A stretch of 64,000 bases of DNA from Planctomycetota bacterium. GTDB lineage: Bacteria; Planctomycetota; Phycisphaerae; SM23-33. This document shows, piece after piece, positions 58,701-64,000 of this stretch. A program made the position numbers and the translations under genes. How positions within the stretch are numbered: the stretch's first letter is position 1; every line of letters starts with the position of its first letter. The notes beneath the pieces were generated by a model. That model saw only the letters and a program-made list of their open reading frames with translations. It had not been told where the DNA came from and ran no database searches. The stretch is taken from contig JAKJER010000004.1 of the NCBI GenBank assembly GCA_022705325.1, positions 255,724 through 319,723 on the forward strand. The letters are read 5' to 3'.

Positions 58701-61700
58701 GCCAGAGGTCCACGCTCTGCGTGCCTTTGGCGGGGGGCAGTTCGATCCGCCCGTCCACCATCAGCGCGGTGCACGCCCCGGCCACCTGGATCCGCGCCGC
58801 GCCGGTGCGGTGCTGGACGAGCTTGCCGTGGAAGATGACGGCCTGGGGCTTCTTCTCGTCCCCTTCCTTGGTGGGCGGCTTGGGGGCGCCGGGGGCGGCC
58901 GACGGGTAGATCAGGTCGTCGGCCTGGCCTTCCTCGACGGGTTTGGCCTTGGCCAGCTCGACCACGTCGTTCCACTTGGTCAGCTTGGTGAAGTCGCCGT
59001 CGTAGACGCGGCGGGTCATGCGGCCATACTGGGCGGCGACGCCCTCGCCCTTCTCGATGGCGGGGTTGCCGCCGATCCGGAAGAAGAAGACGCCGTCGTA
59101 GCTTCCGCGCAGCTCGGCGCGGACGGGGGCGCGGTTGGCGGGGTCGGGCACGGTGATGCGGACGCCGGAGACGGACTTGAGGTCCTTCATGTCGACGGTG
59201 AGGGTCTTGGGGGTCTTGCCGTCAGGCTTGCTCTGCCAGAAGGTCTTGGGGTCGTTGTCGATGGCGAGAACGGCCGGCTGGTCCAGGGCGGCGTCGGTGG
59301 CGATGGCGCCGGCGGGCAGTTCGCCGGTCTGGACCATGCCCTCGAAGACGCCGGTGTGGGGGCCGGTCTCCTGGAGGGTGACCTGGACCTGGTCGCCGCT
59401 GTCGGCGGCGACCTTGACGATCAGCGGGTCGGCCTGGTCGCCCATGTCGCGGTCCACGTCGGTCACGCGGACGTAGATGAGATTGCCCGGCTTGACCTGG
59501 TTGACCGGTCGGGCCTGCGAGACCCGCTGGTCCTGATCTTCCTTGGGCTGTTCGACCTCCTTCTGAAGTTGCTCGCTGAAGGAGACCTTCTTCTCGTCGA
59601 ACTCCTTGGTCGAGGCCATCTGGAGCTTCCCGTCGGCGGCGACGGTGATCTCGACGTTGGACAGCGGGACGTGCTTGAACTGGGCGCGGAATTCCTCGGG
59701 GTAGTCGCAGTGGATGGTGTCTCGCCCGCTGAGTTCGAGGATGCGGTTGTGGGGGGCGACCTGTCCCAGGCGGGTGTCGAGGTCGGCGCGGAAGAGCCCC
59801 TTGCCGGCGCCGGCGCTGGTGAGATAGATGACTTCCTTGTCGCCGCCCGGCTCGGTGGTCACGGTGACCGGGATGCGATTGTGTCCGCGGCTGATGCCCA
59901 GGTCGCTGTCGTAGACGACGATGGCCAGCGACTGGCCCGGCGTGTGGCTGCGCTTGGAGGTTCGCCCCAGCCGCCCGACGGTCCGCAGGAGGGTCAACTG
60001 TTCGAGGTATCGCTGCTCCAGGCCGTAGATTTCCGACAGGCGGAAGAGGGCCTTGTCGGCGACCTGGATGTTGGGGACGCGGTCGAGGACGCTGCGGAAG
60101 ATGCTTCGGGCCTCGTCGACCTCGCCCCGCTGGAAGGCGACCACGCCGCGGAGGAATTCGGCCCGGACGACCACGTCGATGTCGCGGCTCTGGGCGAGCT
60201 TGTCGAAGATGGCCAGCGCCTGGTCGTAGACCTTCTGGGCCAGATGGGTCTCGCCGATGCCGAACTGGGCCTCCAGGGCCTGGGGCGTGCTGGGGAAGCG
60301 GTTGAGGACGGTGGTGAACTCGGCGCGGGCGACGTCGAATCGCTGGGCCTTGAAGTAGCCCTGGGCCAGGAGCAGTTGCACCTGGGCCTTGACGTCGTCG
60401 GTGATCTGCTTGGACTCGGCGTTTCGGACGGTCCACTCGCGCAGCCAGTTCTCGACGTCGCCGAGGTTCTCCTCGCCGCCGGCGGAGATGAGGTTCTGGC
60501 AGGCGAAGATGAGCAGGTCGGCGGGCAGTTCCTGGCGGTGTGCGGCGAGCAGCTTGCGGTGAGCGGTCAGGGCCTCCAGGGCCAGCCGCTGGTCGCCCAG
60601 TCGCAGGTAGAGGGTGGCCCGCATGAGGGGGGCGAGGGGGCTCTTGTCGTCGATGGTCATGCCCACCTGTCCCATCTGGGCGTAGCACTGGGCCACCAGG
60701 GCGCGTGCGGCGTCGCGCCGGGACTCCTCGGTTCGCGACGCGTTGGCCAGCAGGCCCGTCAGCAGCACCGACGCCGGGGCGTACTGCTTGGCCTCGACGA
60801 GTTTCTGGGCCAGCGGCTGGAGGCGGGCCCAGTCGTACCAGTCGTTGCTGAGCAGTCGGGTGGCCGACTGGTAGGCGAGCAGGCGCTCCATGGGCTTCAT
60901 CTTGTCGGCCTCGCCGATGGCCAGCAGGACGACGTGGGCGACGGCCGACGCATTGCCGGCCCCCAGGTCGCGCACGACGGCCAGCACGCGCTTGCGGTCG
61001 GCCTCGGAGAGGGCGTTCTTGTCCTCGTCCTTGGGGACGGGCAGGCGGCAGAGTTCGAGCCAGGAGGCGGCGAGATTCACGTCCACGGCGGGCGGCAGGG
61101 CGGTCCGCTCCCGTTCGCGGGCGATCAGGTCGCGCAGGAGCTTCTCGAAGTTGTTCAGGTCGCGTGCGGCCAGGTAGTCGTCGGCCAGCCACGTCCCGTA
61201 GGCGGCGCGGTATCGGCGGGAGGCGTCCATCCACTGCTTGTCGAGCCTGGATCGCTGGTCGCCGGGGGCCTGCTTGCGGATCCGGGCGGCGCACTCGACG
61301 GCGGGCGCGCTGTCCACCTGTTCACCGAGGGCCCACGTCCAGTACTCCAGGGCCTCCTTCTCGAGCTTGAGCGCCAGCAGCGAGTCGCCGATCCGCACGT
61401 CGACCACGGGGTCCTTTCCGGCGGCCTTGCGAATCCACGCGTAGGCCCTGCGGGCCAGGTCGGCGTTCTTCTCCCGCTCGGCCAGCGACAGCATCTTCTG
61501 GGCCAGGTAGGGCGACAGGCCCTCGGACGGCTGGGCCGCCTTAGGCGGGTCGATCTTCAGCAGGGCCTCCAGGGCTTCCTTGGCGGGGGCGACTTTGTTC
61601 TCGTCGGCCGCCACCGAGAACATCCCCGCGACCGCCTCGAAGTTGTCCGGCTCGACCTTGGCCCAGAGGCTGTAGGCCAGGAGCTGGGGGGATCGTCGCG

Positions 61701-63387
61701 AGGAGCGATGGCGGGCATAGCGGGCCTGCTCGGAGACGACGGTGATCTGGAGGGGCCTGGGCAGCTTCTCGAAGGCGCCGGGGCGCATCAGGCGGACGCG
61801 GACGTTCTCGCGCTGATCGCCTGCGGTGCCTTCCCGCAGGGACAGCCACACCCCCAGCACGGGATCGGCCTGCATCTTGGAGCGCGCCTGTTCCAGGTAG
61901 TTCAGCCAGGGCCTCTTCTTCTTGTCGTTTCGCAGGGACTCGCTCAAACCGGTGAAGTAGTCGTGCTGTCCGCCGCCGGCCTGGGCCTGCTTGCGGCGCA
62001 GCTCGACCAGGGCGTCGACGTCGCGGCGGAACTCGTCCTGGTCCTCGGCGGTCTGGAGCAGCCACTGGGCGCACTGGGCGGCGTAGGCGCTTTCGGTCTT
62101 GTCGTTGAGCAGGCGGTCGCGAAGGACCTTGCGGGCCCTGTCGCGGTCCTTCATGCGGCGGTCGTAGACCTCGGTGGCCAGGATGTACGTGACGTAGTGA
62201 GCCTGGCGGGGGCACCTGCGGATGGACTCCAGCAGCAGCTTCTCGCTCTGGGCGACCTGCTCGGGTTTGTCGCCGGCGAGGTTTGTCACGCGCCGGGCGG
62301 CCTCCATGGCCTGCGGGGCGTGGTTGAGGATCGACTTGTAGAGTTCCAGGGCCTTGGCGGGTCCCGACTGGCCGCCGGGGAGGTTCTTGGCGGCCTCGTA
62401 CGCCTGGGCCACGTACGCCAGGCGCTCGTATCGGTCCTCGTGGTCGGGGTACTTCTGGGCGAACTGGTTGTAGGCGGCTTCCAGATCCGCGGGCGGGGCC
62501 TGGGCCTGGTGGAGCAGGAGAACCAGCTGGCTCTGCAGATCGCCGTCGCCCTCGATGGCCAGGGCCTTCTTGAGGCTGACGGCGGCATTGGCGTACTGGC
62601 GGACCTGCTGGTAGTTGTAGGCCATTCTCCGGTGGAGTCCGCGAAGGAGGACCTTGTCGGCGGGCTGGCCCTTGGCGAGCATCTTGTTGGCCAGGCTGTT
62701 GGCCTCGGCGTATTGTCCGGCGGAGGCCAGCAGGTTGAACGTTCTCATTCCGATCTCGCCGGTCAGTTCCGTGGCGGGGAGCTTGTCGACCATCTCGCCG
62801 GCGATCTCGTTGGCGAGCTTGACGGCCTCGCCGGAGCGGAGGGACTCGCACAGGCCCAGGGCTCGGGCGCCGGCCTCCCGCCCGGCGGCGGTGTTGCCCT
62901 GGCGGCGCCAGACAGCCTGCCAGGCGCCGGCGCCGGCCAGGCGGTCGCCGCGCTCGAGCGTGCGGGCCAGGCGGACCTCGACCGACGCGCTGGCCGGATC
63001 GTTAGGATAGCGGTCCAGGAACTGGCGGCAGGTGGTGATGATCTCCTCGTTCCGGGAGACGGCCTCCAGGCCGTCCAGCAGCTTGAGCATCATGGCCTGG
63101 TGGCGTTTGTCGCCGCTGTGGCGCGCGGTGAACTTCTGCCCCGTGCGGATCACGCCGAAGACGTGCCCGCTGGAGTAGTAGAGGTCCATGATTTTGGCCA
63201 GCAGGTCGGCGGCCTCGGGCGAGGTGTCCTTGTAGCCCGCCAACTCGACCTCCAGGCGGGCCGCCTGCTGCACGGCGGGATCCACCTGGCTGGTGGACGC
63301 GTCTTGCGTCCAGGCCATTCCGCTGAGAACCGCCGCCCCCACAAGGGCAGCCACCGCTACGAATGTCACCGGCCGGGAGTGTTTCAT
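55702..63387 (-). CDS. Giant exported TPR / beta-domain protein (2561 residues)
   Basis: Starts MKHSRPVTFVAVAALVGAAV, a signal peptide, with gaggt upstream. Residues about 40-1165 are TPR-like helical repeats (ALELYKSILNHAPQAMEAAR; FKAQRFDVARAEFTTVLNRF). About 1170-2270 are beta domains with a recurring G.F motif (ETGPHTGVFEG near 1342, TEPNTGVFTKE near 1809, ETLPHSGVFTG near 2186); two F5/8C-like parts lie near 1370-1430 and 1600-1670. About 2280-2560 are further TPRs (DAINAYQS-like; AIAECYFELFK; QYKLAQTYEEMGDFDLALEA). An in-frame 21-base palindrome relative adds LPDRQAG near residue 1610. Gene order ties it to ExbB/ExbD, so it is a candidate periplasmic or surface part of an energy-coupled machine. 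Confidence 0.85.
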   Translation of the reverse strand: MKHSRPVTFVAVAALVGAAVLSGMAWTQDASTSQVDPAVQQAARLEVELAGYKDTSPEAADLLAKIMDLYYSSGHVFGVIRTGQKFTARHSGDKRHQAMMLKLLDGLEAVSRNEEIITTCRQFLDRYPNDPASASVEVRLARTLERGDRLAGAGAWQAVWRRQGNTAAGREAGARALGLCESLRSGEAVKLANEIAGEMVDKLPATELTGEIGMRTFNLLASAGQYAEANSLANKMLAKGQPADKVLLRGLHRRMAYNYQQVRQYANAAVSLKKALAIEGDGDLQSQLVLLLHQAQAPPADLEAAYNQFAQKYPDHEDRYERLAYVAQAYEAAKNLPGGQSGPAKALELYKSILNHAPQAMEAARRVTNLAGDKPEQVAQSEKLLLESIRRCPRQAHYVTYILATEVYDRRMKDRDRARKVLRDRLLNDKTESAYAAQCAQWLLQTAEDQDEFRRDVDALVELRRKQAQAGGGQHDYFTGLSESLRNDKKKRPWLNYLEQARSKMQADPVLGVWLSLREGTAGDQRENVRVRLMRPGAFEKLPRPLQITVVSEQARYARHRSSRRSPQLLAYSLWAKVEPDNFEAVAGMFSVAADENKVAPAKEALEALLKIDPPKAAQPSEGLSPYLAQKMLSLAEREKNADLARRAYAWIRKAAGKDPVVDVRIGDSLLALKLEKEALEYWTWALGEQVDSAPAVECAARIRKQAPGDQRSRLDKQWMDASRRYRAAYGTWLADDYLAARDLNNFEKLLRDLIARERERTALPPAVDVNLAASWLELCRLPVPKDEDKNALSEADRKRVLAVVRDLGAGNASAVAHVVLLAIGEADKMKPMERLLAYQSATRLLSNDWYDWARLQPLAQKLVEAKQYAPASVLLTGLLANASRTEESRRDAARALVAQCYAQMGQVGMTIDDKSPLAPLMRATLYLRLGDQRLALEALTAHRKLLAAHRQELPADLLIFACQNLISAGGEENLGDVENWLREWTVRNAESKQITDDVKAQVQLLLAQGYFKAQRFDVARAEFTTVLNRFPSTPQALEAQFGIGETHLAQKVYDQALAIFDKLAQSRDIDVVVRAEFLRGVVAFQRGEVDEARSIFRSVLDRVPNIQVADKALFRLSEIYGLEQRYLEQLTLLRTVGRLGRTSKRSHTPGQSLAIVVYDSDLGISRGHNRIPVTVTTEPGGDKEVIYLTSAGAGKGLFRADLDTRLGQVAPHNRILELSGRDTIHCDYPEEFRAQFKHVPLSNVEITVAADGKLQMASTKEFDEKKVSFSEQLQKEVEQPKEDQDQRVSQARPVNQVKPGNLIYVRVTDVDRDMGDQADPLIVKVAADSGDQVQVTLQETGPHTGVFEGMVQTGELPAGAIATDAALDQPAVLAIDNDPKTFWQSKPDGKTPKTLTVDMKDLKSVSGVRITVPDPANRAPVRAELRGSYDGVFFFRIGGNPAIEKGEGVAAQYGRMTRRVYDGDFTKLTKWNDVVELAKAKPVEEGQADDLIYPSAAPGAPKPPTKEGDEKKPQAVIFHGKLVQHRTGAARIQVAGACTALMVDGRIELPPAKGTQSVDLWLTAGTHDVTVFAAATDVGQTVGATWARADLSSASVTLRPFLTTDFDLPDRQAGVTLTEAQKAGAPTVDAELKRADNVWDFRFAPADLRYVSLVVHEYLGDAVAIGLVEVFGPQEGERHIPPNVDLVALASNHVLEIAGGDTVTATYVDEVTPGDGGRSRILTASLTATYFNAELQPIIYAFSRSGGGSVSTSARRVLRIEPGERFIVQVRDYDEDRTNDRDTVPFQIVINDDKPIILTATETEPNTGVFTKEVDTAPLADKPKTQPATQPAGKEKVYIKPGDRIFCRYLDRQNTFPGHGVHRENVVLINQPTEGRMWVLDTLVEAPPPPRTGGEKPVKGQPKGQPKGQPKGQPKAQPKAQAARPLKVAYRRPDEGRQISQVALAAPLTVEVIDPDMAKDAESFVIVTLQTDCGALAAGPATRPATAPATGAMGMADTQPATQPAKTLQVRCILPPNAQGGSGNDDALMEGRFVGQVFLQLGGPASPDTIPLVAGMPRLTGGPVFEEEADKDKKAQTSSTRVLNVGGQDMIQAAYVDQRRPDKKTAELPGRARLIENGTVACTDPAYDLPIDQLYLGERLYVRVIDGDRDVSEQRDTLTVKIVSTSGEEEMAELAETLPHSGVFTGSFVLRAAQKPVKGNLLAAPSSGEKDKAESPTTRPASDDGLAGVPRTGAGTVSAEPAIEAFFGDTVTVTYVDPVALTETGKLEALFEAPVAVGSDGLVRSFSKAFADEKLSVETRFTIAECYFELFKSHRRLERLDDARTALRAGRAVLRELVEEQLEPRYAPRVAYLLGQFAQELGQWDEAINAYQSILRQYGDHPLAPDAQYKLAQTYEEMGDFDLALEAYVALAATYPKSALVSSVMIRVADYFYKKEQFDVAAEVGEKFVEKFQTHQYAPQMAFRVGQCRYKQGKFTDAGKAFDRFARVFVEDKLCSDALFWAGESYRMGRNNRLAYQRYNRCRWDFPASEAAKYARGRLALPEMLSQFEADSKEVENPDQ

Positions 63388-63402
63388 GTGCGTAACCTCG
63401 TT

Positions 63403-63495
63403 GGATTCTCGATTCTCGATTCTTGATCTTCGACCTCTCTGCGGCAGGCAGGTTGGTCGAGGGCGATCCGCCGGACGAGGGCCAATCGCCAATCG
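63403..63495. repeat. Heptamers between the two 5' TPR genes
   Basis: Minus-gene leader region: GGATTCT, CGATTCT, CGATTCT, TGATCTT, CGACCTC in register (63403-63437), then a half palindrome gcggcaggcagg, then CCAATCG x2 (63482-63495). The pairing of heptamers with a GGCAGG palindrome is the same as at 5458-5508. Confidence 0.8.
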
Positions 63496-63504
63496 TCAGT
63501 GCGT

Positions 63505-64000
63505 TCAGCCCTGCTTGCCGACCTTCCGCATCGCGTCGATGATCTTCTTGGCGTCGGCCGACAGGGGGCTGTCGGGGAACTCCGTGAGCAGTTGCTCGAA
63601 TCGGGCCAGGGCCTGGGAGCGTCGGTCCATGCGGAACAGGCATCGCCCGTAATTGAAGAGGATCACGTCCAGGAACTTGGCGTCGGGATAGTTGGTGAAG
63701 ACGTTCTCGAAGATCTCCACGGCCCGGCCGTAGTCCTTCTGCTCGTAGTAATAGTCGGCCATGCGGGCGACGGCGTCGCCGACGCGTCCGCTGTCGGGGA
63801 ACTGGTCGTAGACCTTCTTGTACTCCTCGAAGGCCTTGGCCTTCATGGCGGTGACGCGGGCGTTGACGGCGTCGGCGGACTTGGGGGCCCGCGCGCCGGG
63901 CGGCAGGGGGGCGTCGGCGGCCGCCTTGGCCATCTGGTCGTAGCACTCGGCGATCCCGAACTGGGCCTCGCCCCGCAGGGGGCTGGTGCGGACCGCCAGC
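63505..64000 (-). CDS. TPR-repeat protein, C-terminal part (runs off the right edge)
   Basis: The frame is open from the right edge, so the 5' end is missing; about 164 residues are seen. Upstream of an internal Met the chain reads LRGEAQFGIAECYDQMAKAA, then TPR units AFEEYKKVYDQFPDSGRVGD, MADYYYEQKDYGRAVEIFEN and RRSQALARFEQLLTEFPDSP. It is the YbgF/BamD-like kind of tandem TPR that sits with Tol/Exb-type machines. The giant gene follows in the same direction after 117 bp, so it is likely the first visible member of the Exb cluster. An apparent ATG start at 63933 is internal. Confidence 0.8.
   Translation of the reverse strand, partial: LAVRTSPLRGEAQFGIAECYDQMAKAAADAPLPPGARAPKSADAVNARVTAMKAKAFEEYKKVYDQFPDSGRVGDAVARMADYYYEQKDYGRAVEIFENVFTNYPDAKFLDVILFNYGRCLFRMDRRSQALARFEQLLTEFPDSPLSADAKKIIDAMRKVGKQG

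Noticed and set aside
55063..63426. A 2787-codon open frame on the plus strand opposite the giant gene
   Set aside because: It is the antisense shadow of a G+C-rich gene with strong third-position bias. It has no signal, no recognised domain, and the minus-strand protein shows clear TPR structure.
1..64000. tRNA or rRNA genes
   Set aside because: No cloverleaf with TTCGA-type T arm plus CCA end and no conserved rRNA segments were noticed on either strand.

Overview
The window is a G+C-rich chromosomal segment, densely coded on both strands, from a diderm bacterium that is almost certainly a planctomycete of the Phycisphaerae / Sedimentisphaerales kind. The gene families point there: a DUF1549/DUF1553 + DUF1501 pair, Tat-exported Gfo/Idh/MocA oxidoreductases, a DUF1080 protein, a formylglycine sulfatase, a DUF4159 protein, a PEP-CTERM autotransporter-like repeat protein, and many exported proteins with Ala/Pro/Ser/Thr-rich linkers. 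LptD-like, YejM-like, MMPL and ExbB/ExbD proteins show a real outer membrane. I see no tRNA, rRNA, CRISPR array or prophage.

Layout. 1-5.4 kb: start of an MMPL transporter, a DUF3034-like outer-membrane protein, a tyrosine/dual-specificity phosphatase, a YejM-like membrane sulfatase-fold protein and a HEAT-repeat protein. 5.5-9.9 kb: a Tat-exported oxidoreductase, a complete 454-bp MITE with 15-bp inverted ends and a 9-bp target duplication, a class III aminotransferase and a cysteine desulfurase-family enzyme. 9.9-16 kb: an LptD-like protein with a strong promoter, stand-alone coaB, and an A+T-richer SIR2-like gene wedged into the 3' end of coaB, followed by a second copy of that 3' end; then an exported alpha/beta hydrolase. 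16-22 kb: LVIVD propeller, a two-module exported protein, queG, cysE, and an HtrA-type protease carrying a PA14-like tail. 22-26 kb: tig - clpP - clpP - lipoprotein. 26-31.5 kb: PEP-CTERM protein, FAD-type oxidoreductase, ACT-domain protein. 31.7-37.5 kb: an MMPL exporter, a LolA-like periplasmic protein and a beta-barrel protein that form a lipid-export set. 37.5-50 kb: saccharide-catabolism genes (oxidoreductase, DUF1080, sulfatase, nucleoside hydrolase, GH95 fucosidase, PPC-domain protein, DUF1501, DUF1549). 50-64 kb: a cluster on the minus strand with TPR proteins, a 2561-residue TPR/beta-domain giant, ExbB, two ExbD proteins, a small membrane protein and DUF4159, which looks like an energy-coupled envelope machine.

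Between genes the genome carries an unusual set of short repeats: arrays with an exact 7-base period in at least seven gaps, one 9-base array, G+C-rich palindromes that sit beside the 7-base arrays, a REP-type inverted pair that supplies the start of a TPR gene, and long palindromic terminators. These repeats, the MITE and the SIR2 cassette are the most unusual things in the window. Several genes (ACT protein, HtrA-like protease, FAD protein) have a -10 box 5-8 bases before ATG and may be read from leaderless mRNAs.
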